Shown in pieces: positions 48,067 to 60,522 of a stretch of DNA of 64,000 nucleotides. The DNA is taken from NCBI GenBank assembly GCA_030544215.1, contig JARZZO010000016.1, positions 40,508,001-40,572,000 on the forward strand, in the 5' to 3' direction. How positions within the stretch are numbered: the first letter of the stretch is position 1; each line of letters opens with the position of its first letter. The DNA comes from Zantedeschia hybrid cultivar. Lineage: Eukaryota; Streptophyta; Magnoliopsida; Alismatales; Araceae. A program made the position numbers and the translations under genes. The notes below the pieces were generated by a model. It had not been told where the DNA came from. It made no database searches and was given only the letters and a program-made list of their open reading frames with translations.

Positions 48067-50190
48067 ATACATCTACTAATGTGGAACAATCGGAGGCGTC
48101 CCACCCCGTGATCTCGAGCATCTCACCAAGCCCCATCGCGAGGTTTCTCCGACTCCATCCCAGGATCGTCTCCTCTATCACAAAGAGAGATTCACAAAAT
48201 TACTCAAAATTCTTGCAAATAATCCTCCATTAATTAAAAAGATATATTACATGCATATATAGTGTTTAGAGACCTTTTCGAGTCCAACTCAACTACAAAC
48301 TAAAGTACCCCTGATTAGATAAATATTGGAAAAATATGCACTAAATTTCTAAAAATAGAAAATAATGCTTAAAATTTAGAAAAAAAAGATAAACCAACTA
48401 AATGGACTCCAAAATGGGCTAAATAAAGTGTATATGGACTTGTCTAAAAATGAACTATGCATCAAACACGTTCTGGCGAGCCTCTAAGCCACAGTAACAC
48501 TGGCTTGATCATCCGACAACAGCAAATGTGCTCGATCATGTGTAACGTATGTTATGTATCTATGTTGCTAGTCTTGGATCTCCATAATTCTCCTCTGATT
48601 CGAGAAAACTCATCCTCAAGTTTTGAAATATGGCAATATCCACAAAGAGATGATGAGAGTAGTAAAACAAGGAAGCATGGCTGATGCCACTAAGATCACC
48701 ATATAGAGGAGAGCCTCGACCCGATATGGAAAGTGTGCCTCAACATCGCTTGATATCTGGTCAAAATCATGCTAGCTGAAAGTGTCTTGAACCATCTTTA
48801 GTTGACCGTCTTCAAAAGAGTCTTCAGGGACCAAGTCTAGCTTTAGTTTAGCGGAGAGGACATCATCACACATTTCGAACATCTGGGACTCGACCGTTCA
48901 AAATATTCCTTAGCTAACACCAGATTTGCTTTGTAAGTTACTTTTTCTATTTGGTCGTAATACTCAACGAATGTTCAAGTCAATCAATTCAAAGGCATTA
49001 TCCGTAGATGACGAACACGAGCAACAACACAGACAGGTTGCCGTTGGCACATGGACAACGCACCGGCGACAAGAACAATGCACTAATAGTGAACACTACG
49101 ATCGACGGCAGGTCAGAGAAATGGCACATTGACGGCAATGCCAGCAACATGGACAACACATGAAACATAGTGTGAAATGGCACGAGCAGGGTTGCTATAG
49201 TACCAAAATACTCTTTATGGGGAACATTATCATTCGACACTGTTCACTATAAGCAGTAGCGCGACAACATCTCACCGGTAGCGACAGCATTGGATCGAGG
49301 ATTGCACTGATACTGTAACGACTCCCTGTCGGCCAGTTCGATCATACCGACGTACTTCAATCCACAGGGACCCATTGACAGCGAGAACAATCCGAACATG
49401 TATTGTAGGTAAGGTTGAGCACTTCGGACGTACATAAATAGTCAATTGATCGTGAGTCACAAAATTCTCTATATTGATGTTATATACAGTACTTCACAGT
49501 ACATCAAGTCCAGGGATACAACTTGTAAGTTTACATGGGGAATGGACTTACAAAAAAAAATCAAGATATGCTCAACTAAATTAAGACCGTAGAGATTCCT
49601 CGGTTGTTCCAGGAAGATCCTCTCTTGAAAGGAGGGTTAAATAGTATGAGTGAGTTTACCGACTCAGCAAGCACATGATACCACTACATGACTTATCATA
49701 TATAAACATAAAAGTAATATGATAAAACTATCTAATTATGTCATGATAGAATATAACATAGCAAACTTCAGCTAACATAAGGATCATGGCATAGTCGAAA
49801 GATCATGGCGTAGCATGGCATCGCGTGAGTATAAACATAAAGATCATGGATTAGCATCATGGCGTGGCTTGACTTGATCATAGCATAGCATCATGGCATG
49901 GCATAAGTACAAGCATAATAAGGACATGGCATAGTATTATGACATGTTAAAAGATCATAGTATAGCATGAAATCATACATCATAAATATATATATAGCAT
50001 ACGAACAGCATGAATATTTCCACTTATTTAACGGACATGCATCCAAACCACAACATGAGGAAATTTAACATGACGTGCAACTAGCGACAAGGCAAATGTC
50101 CACTGGCGCTTCCACTACGCAACAGGGGGACCCACCCGTCCCACCTGGACCGGAAGAACCGTAGTTGGAAAAGTGATCAGAGAGGCTAAA
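48067..50190. other. Probable gypsy debris and low-complexity DNA
   Basis: On the minus strand near 48600, ACTTGAGGATGAGTTTTCTC followed by GAATCAGAGGAGAA resembles the end of a gypsy pol just before a 3' LTR, which would then extend left to about 48070. Positions 49740-49990 contain many loose copies of GATCATGGCATAGCAT. No intact frame is present. The assignment is tentative. Confidence 0.35.
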
Positions 50191-52137
50191 GAACATGACC
50201 CACCTGCGAAGGAGATGTGCTAGTGGAATGGAAAGTACAAAAGAAGGTGAAGAGTAAAAGAGAATGGTATAAAAGATTGTCTAAATGGTATAAAAATGAA
50301 GTTTATGAACAATACAAGATAGCAAAAACGGAAGTAAAAAAGCACTGTTAGTTGGGTAAGAATTCAGGCCTTTGAAAAGATGTATGAAAAACTTGGAACC
50401 AAGGGGAAAAAAATATTTATAGATTGGCAAAGATAAGAGAGAAAAGATGTTTAGATTTTAACCAAGTTAGGTACATCAAGGATAGTGAAGGAAAGGTTTT
50501 AGTAAAAGATGAGGATATCAAAGAAAGGTAGAGAAGCTACTTTGACAATCTTTTTAATGATATCTATAATGAAAACATAGTTGGCATAGAATATACAACG
50601 GAGCGTAATTTAAACTATACTAGGAGATTAAATTTTCAGAAGTCAAGGAAGCATGAAGATGATGAAAGTAGGTAAAGTTTGTAGCCCTGATGGAATTTCT
50701 ATTAAAGTGTGGAAATGTTTAGGTGATGTAAGAGTGGAATAATTGACCCGATTATTTAACAAGATCCTAGTCTTTAAGAAAATGCCAAGAAATGGAGGAA
50801 GAGCACTCTTGTACCTATTTTTAAAAACAAAGGAAATATCCAAAATTGCTCAAATTATAGAGGAATTAAGCTCATGAGTCATACTATGAAACTGCTAGGA
50901 GAGAATTGTGGAACATCGTTTACGTTGTAACACAACTATCTCGGCCAACTAATTCGACTTTATGTCGAGTCGATCAACTATAGAAGCTATCTTTCTCATT
51001 AGGAACTTGATAGACAAATCTAGAGATATGAAGAAAGATCTATATATGGTATTCATCGATTTAAAGAAGGCCTATGATAAAGTTCCAAGAGATGTCTTGT
51101 GGTGATGTGTTGGAGGGCAAGAGGGTATCTACTAAATACATACTTGTATCAAAAGACATGTATGAAAGAGCATCTACTAGTGCATGCACAGTTGGAGTGG
51201 AAACAAGAGATTTTCCTATTTTCGTTGGAGTGCAACAAGGATCAGCAGTAAGTCCTTATCTTTTCACTTTAGTTATAGATGATTTAACAAAGAATATACA
51301 AGAGGACATTCCGTGGTATATGATATTTGCGGATGATATTGTGTTGATAGATAAGACGCAAAAAGGAGTTAATAGAAACCTAGAACTTTGGAGCATCTTA
51401 AAGTCTAAAGGTTTCAGGTTAAGTAGAACTAAGACAGGATACATGCATTGTAAATTTAGTGAAGGTCGGGTGGGCAAAAAAGAGAGAGTTAACTTGGATA
51501 GGATGGTAGTATCCTAAAGCAACCATTCCAAATATCTTGGTTCCATCCTCCAAGAAGATAGAGGGTACGATGAGGATGTTAATCATACGATAAAAGTAAG
51601 ATAGGTGAAGTGGAGACTTGCCACGGGAGTTTTGTGTGACCGTACGATTCCAACGAAGCTGGAAAAAAAAAATCTATCCTACGGCGATAAGACCTACAAT
51701 GTTATATAATAACGAGTGTTGGGCGATGAAGGAGCAACATGTCTCTAAGATGAGTGTTGCAGAGATAAGAATGTTAAGGTGGATGTGCGGACATACTAGG
51801 CTAGATAAAATTCGTAATGAGTATATTAGAGAAAAAGTGAGAGTGGTACCAATTGATGACAAATTGAGAGAAGGGAGATTGAGATGGTTTGGGCATGTTA
51901 AGCATAGACCTAGGGAGGCTCCAATTAGAAGAGTGGAGTATATTAGGATACAGGAGGGGGAAAAAGGAAAGGGTAAACCTAGATTAACTTGGAAGAGTAT
52001 AATACAATATGATTTGGAGGCTTTAAATCTTTCAGAAGAGGTAGCTCAAAATCGTTTAGAGTAGAGACAGAGAATCCATATAGCCGACCCCAATTATTTG
52101 GGATTAAGCCTTGGTTGAGTTAAGTTGAGTCGAGTTT
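50190..52137 (+). pseudogene. RTE-type LINE, 5'-truncated and broken
   Basis: The reverse transcriptase is visible in pieces: IDLKKAYDKVPRD near 51060, VGVQQGSAVSPYLFTLVIDD and the catalytic FADDIVLID near 51330. The C-terminal part (51618-52064) reads TMLYNNECWAMKEQH, EIRMLRWMCGHTRLD and LRWFGHVKHRP. The tail IHIADPNYLGLSLG and the 3' end TTGGGATTAAGCCTTGGTTG with TTGAGT repeats are typical of plant RTE elements. Stops and shifts are frequent before 51070, and the endonuclease is missing. Confidence 0.88.
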
Positions 52138-52358
52138 AATAAGTTTAAGCCATATTTTAGATAAATGCACTCTATTAACTGATATAAAAAGCATAATTTT
52201 ACTTATAAAATGAGAAAAACTCAATCTAAAACAACCAATTAAACATGTATGAGTTGGTATGACCCGGTCCAACTCAGTGCATACTAGAGGATCGAACTCG
52301 CCCTATACGAGTCAACTCATATGAGAAAACACGATTCGATACGAAACAACAAACCATG
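52138..52358. mobile_element. Right half of a short hAT, cut by the RTE LINE
   Basis: The sequence matches 56120-56348 (TTGATATAAAAAGTATAATTT-like core, CATGTATGAGTTGG.ATGA, GTCCGACTCAGTGC) and ends AACAAACCATG, like the right ends at 37301 and 56348. The left half is absent; RTE sequence begins where it should be. Confidence 0.75.
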
Positions 52359-53900
52359 CTCTGGAGCTGGGTTGACCAACATGCGTAGCTAGAGATGACT
52401 TGAAGTCCCCTCCAAACACTCAGTTCACAAACCCCATAAGGCCAGCACCCACTTGGGTTGATTGAGATGTACCTGCCTCCTCCTATCCTTCCCTAAACTG
52501 CTCCATACTTCCCACCTTCCTATGCCTCTCATCCCTCTCCAGAATCACATTAACCAGCCCCTTACTCTATTTTTATCTTGTAAACTCCCCCGTCGGAATT
52601 CTAATTTTGAACTGAATCATGTTGGTCTCTACCAAACACTAACCAAGATAAGTCAACTGCCTGAGCTTCAAGAACTGCACTCGATCGCTCTCCAGCATCA
52701 GCTGTCACTGACCCTGTCCTCCAATCACATCTGCCCATGATTTCAACATTCTGCCATTCTTCTTGAGCATGTGGAAAAGATCCTCCTACCTCAGTACCCC
52801 AGTCTTTGACCACCATGAAACTTGAGACAAAATCCCCCACACCTCAAATTAAGAGCCATTGGGAGACTCCCCATGTCCAAGAGCGTCACCCTCGCTTTGT
52901 CTGACAAACCTGATATGCCATCTATACCCTGGAGCTTCCCTTTATCCACTTCAAGCACCTCACTGAAGAATTGATAACTCTGAACATGCCAGACTTGCTC
53001 CACATTTGGAGTGGGAGTCTGATGATTTCCCACCCACTTGACAAATGGCACCTGCAGCATGTGAGCTAAAAGGATGAACCTGGGAACCACACGGAAAGAC
53101 CATTTGTCACCCCCAATTGAGAAGCAGCCCATTCTGCAGCAGGGTCATTGCCGCAAATCTGGATGAATATCTCAAATAGGTGTCCATTCCATAACCTCTG
53201 GTCCTCCACAGCAACCAGCCTTCTGTAATCCCTGGACAGAGAGAAATACTCTCCTTAAGCCTACAATGGATCCATTAACCAACTCTTTATAATTTATCAT
53301 GCTAGTGCAATTTATATTCTTATAGTTATTCTTGTTTTTCATTTCACAATATTTACTTACATTTTTTTTTCTTTTGTCACAGTAGATGGTGGTTCTGCCA
53401 ACTAGCATCAGATAGAAAGTTGGCACTTTCTCTGAGGTAATAAGCCCTGCTTTCTAATCGTTGTTTCCAAGGAATATAGACCAAAAATCGGGAAGTCAGA
53501 TAAGCTAGCAGAAAGACCAAAAGCTATCTTCAATTCCTCAAGACTCGATGCAAATCCTAAATTGACCTTGTACATGAATGCTTCACAAATATAAATTTTG
53601 TTATTTACAAGTCCATTCACAAGCTTTCATGAAGTGTCATCTTAAAGCACATAATATGTATGAAAAGTCTTTTTACTTTGCATGTAGAAAAGTTACATTC
53701 TTGCAAAAGAAACGGACCAGTCAGGTGTATTGTTACTGAATACAGAACCTATAATACACAGAGAAGTGATGTTGCCCAAAAAGAGGGTTTAGAGTTACTT
53801 TAGGAGAACAGGTTGAAATGAATAGAGTATGAATTTAGTGGTCAACATATAACAAACATAGCCACAGTGTGCATATAACAGAAATGACAAGTATACTTAC
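52359..53900. other. Unassigned intron DNA
   Basis: Short minus-strand frames at 52601-52840 and 52791-53132 look like remains of a coding sequence but carry no motif I recognise. The stretch ends at the DGDIINID exon of the MAP1D-like gene. Confidence 0.4.
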
Positions 53901-53942
53901 ATTCAAATAAACAGTGACATCAATATTGATTATATCACCATC
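53901..53942 (-). CDS. MAP1D: MAP1D-like exon: first metal-binding aspartate
   Basis: This 42-bp exon encodes exactly 14 residues, DGDIINIDVTVYLN. The aspartate in NIDV matches the first metal-ligand aspartate of type I MetAPs (E. coli Asp97). Acceptor GGCAG and donor GTAAGTATAC are clean, and both borders are phase 0. The exon is too short for a simple ORF search and is recognised by its family motif and by fitting its neighbours. The following intron, 38005-53900, is 15.9 kb. Confidence 0.92.
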
Positions 53943-54010
53943 CTGCCAGCATAAAAAGTGTTTCAGAGCTCCATGTAATACAAGCATAGGCATATTGTCA
54001 GCATAGGCAC

Positions 54011-54172
54011 CTCAAGTGGGCGTGAATCTGGTATCCCATGACAAATGCATTCATTGACTGATGTGCAGACACTCTTTGGAAAGCCACCATAGCCAAGAGG
54101 CGAAGGATATGCTCCATGATCAATGATCATCTGGTGAACTGCTTGATCAATTTCATCAGTTGTTACACCTGG
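54011..54172 (-). CDS. MAP1D: MAP1D-like exon: substrate-pocket helix and first metal-site histidine region
   Basis: The 162-bp exon encodes 54 residues starting PGVTTDEIDQAVHQM and ending CHGIPDSRPLE. The histidine of CHGIP corresponds to E. coli MetAP His79 of the active site, and YPSPLGYGGFPKSVCTSVNE is the standard type I signature. The acceptor reads TTTGACAG and the donor GTGCCTAT. It starts and ends in phase 0. The next exon downstream is only 68 bp away, while nothing resembling the upstream exon was found between here and the right edge of the window. Confidence 0.93.
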
Positions 54173-55849
54173 CTGTCAAATATGGAAAAGCAATGAGTTT
54201 TCAAATGAAAGTAGACTGCATGTCCATGTATTTTGGAGGTGTTAAAGGTCGTTTTTTACATGACCTTTTATCTTTTGATTTTTCTGATTTATTAAATCAC
54301 GGGAATCATGATTTCTCAACATTTAGATAAGAAAAGCATGATTTAGACTTGCAACGCGACTAAAGGGACGCGGACACGATTTATGTGTTTATGTTGACTC
54401 ACCCAATAGGTAAGGATCATGAGGGTTCATTGAATTAAAACTCTTCCTAACAATCCATGGATTGGTGTTGATTACACCCTGTTGGACTGGAAAATCCTTT
54501 GATTTCTTTTAAAGTAAAGTCTTACTTCTAAGATGGCTTATGTACTGCAAAAGTATCACTCTCATTTCTCAATTCCTCTCACATATTGCTTATTGGAAAG
54601 TTTGAAATTCAGCCCATGACTTTCCACAGTATTAGAAAATTGTCGAAAACACTATCCACGAATACAATTCATAGTGCTATTCATTGGCGCTATTCATGGG
54701 TCACTATTCACCAACACTATTCATCGACACTGTTACAGTTCGCTGACACTGTTCATCGGCACTATTCAAGTGCCACAAGTGGGCCCCATCATACATCGGA
54801 TCGATTTTGAAAAAGTTTGATTGCAAAATGACATTTTTTTGGTGAATGGATGGCAGCATGCATATCGGGCACACTATTCATGTGCCATTGGTGAATCCCA
54901 ATGCGAGTCGATCTGTTTAGATGATTGGATTGATATTAAGTTCATTTTATAAAAAGGTATGTGGCATGCCTATTGAGGCATACTATTCATGCGCCACCGG
55001 TGGGTCCTGACATGAGTGGAGTCGATCTCAAGTCATTGAATTACAATTTGAATCATTTATATGCAAAGGGCATGGCATGCCTATCGAGGCACACTATCCT
55101 TATGTTGGCAACGCGTTAAGGCAGCATCGCAAGCACTACGTAGTGGCGTTTGAAATGGCATCGCAAACATCAATTGACAATCAATGTTTGGAATGACATT
55201 GAAAGCCTTGGGCGACGGTGTTTGAAATATCATTGCAAGCACTAAACGATGACTCTTGAAATTTACTTGACGCATGAATTTATTATACTTGCCCCCTAGA
55301 TTCAAGAATATATTGAATCGTGACTTTCTTTTCTTCGGATGCAGGTTTCTTCTCCTCACTTTCTTTTCCCTTTGAGGTCATGGTTTCCTCGAGCCCGTGT
55401 CATCAAGATGAAGAGGAATCATCCTACAGTCAAGAACGGGGTTCAAATAATTGTCACAATCGAAGCACGCATCAACCTGCTCAAGTGTCACACGACCAGG
55501 ATGGCATAGAAGCAGTTGAAAGAAACATTTCTCCTCCCAGCTCAAGCTTGCAACGCCGAGTGCGCTAGCTGAAATCTTATATGTTGAACCTTCTGGAACA
55601 GCCAATTCCATCAGAGGCCATGAATCAGCTGGAATTGGGTTATATAGTGGTAGCACGGAGTAGGTTAGAATTGCTCATAGAGAACGAACGCCATCTCAAC
55701 AAACTGCACATAAGATATTCAGAAGTATTATACTTATGCTCGTCCAAAAGGATATCCTGCTCATTATCTCATGAATTTAAAGGTATTGCGTCCCACAGAC
55801 AGCCGATTTCTACTGCTTAGTGCAAAGGCTTGGAGATATCTATTTTGAA
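54173..55849. repeat. Intron DNA with degenerate tandem repeats
   Basis: A unit of about 110 bp with GCATGCCTATCGAGGCACAC, ATTCATG.GCCA..GGTG and GAGTCGATCT recurs near 54855, 54965 and 55075. Before it, 54690-54770 repeats CACTATTCATCGACACTGTT-like words. A minus-strand frame at 55378-55656 is unassigned. No MetAP exon was found here. Confidence 0.55.
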
Positions 55850-58621
55850 GGACCAAGACAACTTAAGAGGATAGTGGCATATACTACCTTACTTTGATAT
55901 ATTTGGTCCTCATCTAGATACTTTACCTCCTTCGGAGGCACATGAAAAAGTCACTCAAACAGTTGAAAAATGGTATTCATATCAAGGTTCGCCATATCAC
56001 TAATCCATATCGGGTCGTATCTTCCCAGATACGGTACAATACCGATCCAACTCGAGCAGACTCGGTCCGAGTTGCACGAGTCCAACTAATGAGTTTGTTA
56101 AAATCAATGAGTTGTTTGTTAAAATGAGTGAGTTTAAATCACATTTTAAAGAAATGTATCCCATTAATTGATATAAAAAGTATAATTTTACTTGTCAAAT
56201 AGGAAAAACACAACTTAAAACATTTCATTAAGCATGTATGAGTTGGCATGATCTGGTCCGACTCAGTGCGTATCAACGAATCGGCTCGGCCCAGATACGA
56301 GCCGACTTGTACGAGTCGGCCCGATACGTTACACTATGGCAAACCATGATTCATGTAATACTCTGAAGCTAGCCAGGTGGGACAGGATTGGCGGGCAAGA
56401 ATGATTGAGTAATTTTCACGAGGGTCTCTTCCTAATGCCCTCTGGTCAAGATCATCCTCTAGACATGTTTGATTCAAGATGTTACCTTAAGGATATTATA
56501 TTGAAAAGAAGACCAAGCTAGTATGGTTCATTTGCCATAAAGTCCTACCATACCTCGTTATCGGGCAACTGAATGGCTAGAAAGGACTTTGGAGTGGCAT
56601 GAATTGCTATTGTGGCATATGGATATTTATGATGTCATAAAGCTGCTTTATATGCATATCGTTGTTATTCGGGTTTGATCGAAACCTTAGCTAAGCATTA
56701 TAATCCCCAGTGGAACACCTTCATGACTACAGACAGTAAGACCATGACAATATCTGGTCTTTCCATAATATCTCCGAACATCGAGGAAGTCACACTCCAT
56801 GATGTACGCAAAGTATGAGCGATGGAGAAGGCTCATATCTACTCTCATATTGTTATCGCTGTTTGGCGAAAGTTTGGAGAGACTTGTCTAACTTAAAATC
56901 TGCTGCTGTGTTATCAAAGGCAATCACCTCGCTCTCTTAGGTGATGAAGTAGGTTGAGCCAAAATGCCTCGCCTCATGTTCGTCTCACTCACCTAGGCAC
57001 TTGCCTAGGATATCTATGTCATATATTTGTTTCTTTTTAGTTACGTGGTACTGCTTTTTCTTATTCTTAATTATTCAAAAGTGATTAATACCTCTTTAAC
57101 AATGTCTAGTACCCTTTTTCTCTTACATGATGTTACATTTTTTTCTTATTTTTGATGATTCCTAAGACCATCCACTACGTATACTAGTAGTGTATGGTCT
57201 TAAGACATTACATGTTGGATATGATCAGTGCTTTTCAGAGTCTTACATATGATTATCTTAGATGTTTTCTTTTATTTTCCTTGTATTATTATTTTTCTTA
57301 CATAGCGATTTATGAAAGAATACATCGCCTCAAACACCTAGGCATTTGAGGCTAAGGTGAACCCCTAGTCGCCTCGATCACCTCTCGCCTCTGACTACAT
57401 AGATTTGCGGACTCCATTGCCTCTCGCAAGGTTGCTTTGAATACCTAGGTTAGGTTCTTTTATAAAGGTCCTCATTGTTATGATCGTTCAGTTCCATATT
57501 TATGGTGAACACCAAAGAGAGCGTCGTCAAACAGGTCCAGCAAGATAGCTAGATAGCGAGCATCTTGTGGCCGAAGGACCATGTTATCATGTAGAATTGG
57601 CTGATACCATAGATTTGGCAGCTTATTCTTGCATATTGGCTTGCTAGCTTCATGCTTCCTATAAGTGACAATACAAAGTTGCACTCACAAGTATGATTGC
57701 ATGCTTGTTTTTAGCCTATGGCGTCAAATTGGCCATTGCTCCTGCGGCCTTTGCAAATATTTTCTATGTTTTTTAGATTCTGACCAGTAAGAATCTTCCC
57801 AGAAATGGTCGTGTAGTAATGGCCATCCACTACATTAGTGTCTGGGCTGGTCTTCTAATGTTGTGGCTTGTCTCTTTTCAAAGTGTCGATAGACAAGTTT
57901 GACCTTTAATGTTGCAATTTGTTAGTAAGGAAGCAGAAGGTGATTATGGTACTCAGCTCAAAGAAGCTCAGAATATGTTGTCCTTCCGCCCTAAAAAATG
58001 GATACGATGGTTGTGTTTCAATCATTCAACTTATAAGTGTCATCCTTCCAAGGAAAGGCCAGTAAATCTTATTTATGAAAGAACTAGACAATAAGCTCAT
58101 GCAATCTCCAAAGTGGAATGCATAGTTTTGAGCTCGACTGATGAGCTCTGTGGCTGGTTAGAGAGTATCCGGCCAAGTGTGTTGGTGTTCCGGGAAGACA
58201 AATTTGCCTAGCTAGCCTTATTTCGCTTATATAGCTGCTAGAAATTCTAGCTTTAATCAAGATATACCGTCAAATGATGTTGAATTTTCTCTGACCAGAA
58301 GAATCCATGACCTGGGCGATGCTGCATATCAGGCCAAAGTATGTCGGAATTATATTGAGCCCAAAAAACCTTTTGTGTTCTTGCTTCAGATTGAAGAAGG
58401 CATTTGGAGGTTAATTATATTGATTGGTGGCATAGGCATAGTTACATCTTCTACCGCACCTCATGTTAGGCAGTACAAGGAACAATATCTTTCTTGGGCA
58501 GGCCATTCCTTGTTTTTTATTTCTGACAACGTGTTGCAGCGGGATTTCCCCCCTCTTCGAGATGATGTCAGAAGAGAAATCAAAGAGTGGCAAGCTTCCA
58601 AGACATCTGGTTCGATGTCTA
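55850..58621 (+). pseudogene. Second PMD gene, heavily decayed
   Basis: Fragments match the PMD protein at 2520-5040 in the same order: LRG.WHILPYFDIFGPHL near 55865, EGLFLMPSGQDHPLDMFDS near 56425, YSGLIETLAKHYNPQWNTFM near 56665, MTISGLSIISPNIEEVTL near 56745, KLAIAPAAFANIF near 57735, and VVMAIHYISVWAGLLMLW near 57815. The last open piece (58375-58626) reads DVRREIKEWQASKTSGSM. Stops and shifts are numerous. A short hAT sits inside it (55983-56348), and the chromovirus LTR at 58624 cuts its end. Confidence 0.75.
55983..56348. mobile_element. Short non-autonomous hAT with 8-bp duplication
   Basis: This 366-bp element starts CAAGGTTCGCCATATC and ends CTATGGCAAACCATG. The flanks ATTCATAT (55975-55982) and ATTCATGT (56349-56356) match at seven of eight bases. 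It has the same asymmetric ends and GAGTCGG words as 36697-37301. Confidence 0.88.
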
Positions 58622-58623
58622 GT

Positions 58624-60522
58624 TGACGCGGGACGACTACCGAAACGGGTCCGAACTAGTGTCACGATCCGAAACCAGCAAATGTAGCGTACAGGTACGG
58701 CAAATACTCCTCGAGAGTCCATGTTTTCATGAAGATAACCACGCAACGCAAGTCACACACAACTCGAGTATCGTCCGCTCACAGTGATAAAATAACAGGA
58801 CCGGCGTAGTAAGAACTACCACTAGGCTAGGACAGAGTCAACGCAGTCAATATACTCAATTTCATGCCAAGAGACGGTCCTCACACTCACAATCCGGCAA
58901 TCATGAATAATATCTAGCTAGGACCCTACTCTCAAGCACGGGAACATGTATGACCATATAATAAACAACAAGTCGGCAAGGAATCATGGGCACAAAAGCA
59001 CTAACCGACCCACTGTAGAGTGGGGCAATACCGGACAGACAGAGTCTGCTAAAACGCCACGACTTCCTGCGATCAGCGTCGAACCATTCTCGAGGAATGA
59101 CGAACCCTCTCTGGTGCGGTTATAACTCCGACAGCTGCTGCTGCGTGCCGCGGTGTGTGTGACCGCAGGGGGGGCAAATCGGGAGCCGACTACTGTGGTG
59201 CTGAGTGTTGCGGGGCCGCGTGTGAGGGTGCCTGCGGGGGAGTGAGGCCACGAACGGGCCGTGCCCCACCAGACGAAGGTTCCGGGAATGCAGGCCGATG
59301 GGCGGCGTTGACGGAGGCCGGCGGGGAGCGACTGCTGAGGCCGCCGGGAAGAAAGGCTCGTGGAGATGGCCGCCTCGTACCGGCGGTGGTGGAGGTGGTG
59401 GACGGCGAGTCCCTGCGGGGCAGGCCGTCTCGGCAGCATGCAGGACCGGGCCTGCGGGACGGAACCGTGTGGAGGCCGTCGGGCCCGGGTGCAGCAGCCG
59501 GCGGCGGTTGGTCCGGTTCCTGCGTGCGAGGCTGGAAGGCGTGCGCGGAGAGGGAGGGAGGAGGCGGATTCGCGGCCTGCGTGCAGGGGCTGGCGGAACA
59601 GGGGCGAGCGGGTGGCCTGAAGGAGGCCGCCGGGTTTCGCAGACCTGCGTGCAGGGGCTGGCAGAACAGGGGCGAGCGGGGTGGCCCGAGGGAGGCCGCC
59701 GAGGTTCGCAGACGGAAGACTCGGCCGCGTTCAGGTCCGCGCAGGGATGTTGCAGGCGGCGGGGGCCGCGAAGAGGTCGTCCGACCTGAAGGGCTTGGAA
59801 CGGGGGCGTGCGAGCCTGTGGGTTCGTCCACTGCGCGGGATCCGCATGCGGCCCAGCTCTCCCGCGGGTCGACGACGTCGCGTGGCCGCTGCGTGAAGGA
59901 TTCCCGCGGCCAGCAGGACAGGTCCGACGCCCTCCGAGGCGTGGGTTCCGGGGCCGCCCTCGTCGAGATCGCAGGGGGGGCGACAGGGAGGGCTCGTGGG
60001 AGGACTGCTCGGGGTCGGTAGGTGGAAGGCTTCGCGGCAGTTACTCCTCGCTGGGGAAGAACCGACTCGGCACAGGGAAAGGAGGAAGAGAAGCTCAAGA
60101 CAAAGAGGAAGGAGACGAGGAAGCTGGAGAAGAAGAAGACAAGGGGAGGAAGAAGAAGCACAGAGGAGCCGAGGGCCAATCGCACATGCGCGTGGCGGCG
60201 GCTGCAAATTTCTATTCAAATTCTTCAATGCCTCTTCAAAAGAAGCTACAGTGTCTTAAATAGAATAAAAACCCTAATAACCACAAATGACGTAATTAGC
60301 CCTAACAAAATGTAGAAAATACTAACTAAATAAAAAGGAGATAACTGGGCCTCATAATGGGCCTTACATCAGTCCTAACTGCTCCTCAATACAATAAGTA
60401 CATGCCAACACTAGGGAGGCCCATCGTCGAGCCACAGAGAAGCTGGGTAGGCTGCAGTCGTCCTCCTCCGACGGTACACGCGAGTCGGGTCGAACCGGGT
60501 CCATGCGCGGGTGTCCTCACCA
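58624..60522 (-). repeat. 3' LTR of the recent chromovirus
   Basis: Read on the minus strand it starts TGGTGAGGACACCCGCGC and ends GTAGTCGTCCCGCGTCA. It has a TATA-like CTATTTAAGACA near 60250 and a GC-rich central part (59150-60180). That part produces long open frames on both strands, which I do not treat as genes. Confidence 0.88.

Larger units (their letters stand above)
27416..54172 (-). other. MAP1D: Span of the organellar methionine aminopeptidase gene (MAP1D-like), six exons found
   Basis: This entry marks the host gene seen through its exons. Type I methionine aminopeptidases remove the initiator methionine from new proteins; in plants MAP1B/C/D do this in plastids and mitochondria after deformylation. 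Reading right to left, the six exons join in frame with GT-AG borders and no stops, giving about 167 residues of the catalytic core. Introns are 68, 15896, 7124, 2294 and 873 bp. Wording such as the DGDIINIDVTVYLN exon and VVRQFVGHGVG fits MAP1D better than MAP1B; this is judged from known family sequences, without alignment. The exons for the transit peptide and N-terminus, and the last exon with the final metal-binding glutamate, were not found. They may lie outside the window or be lost. Confidence 0.85.

Noticed and set aside
39271..48071. Target-site duplication for the degenerate chromovirus
   Set aside because: The flanks ATAAG and ATACA agree at only three of five bases, so I do not claim a duplication.
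59190..60185. Long overlapping frames on both strands (331 and 288 codons)
   Set aside because: They lie in the GC-rich middle of the chromovirus LTR, where stops are rare by composition. They are Pro/Arg/Gly-rich without any domain, and the corresponding region of the other LTR is broken.
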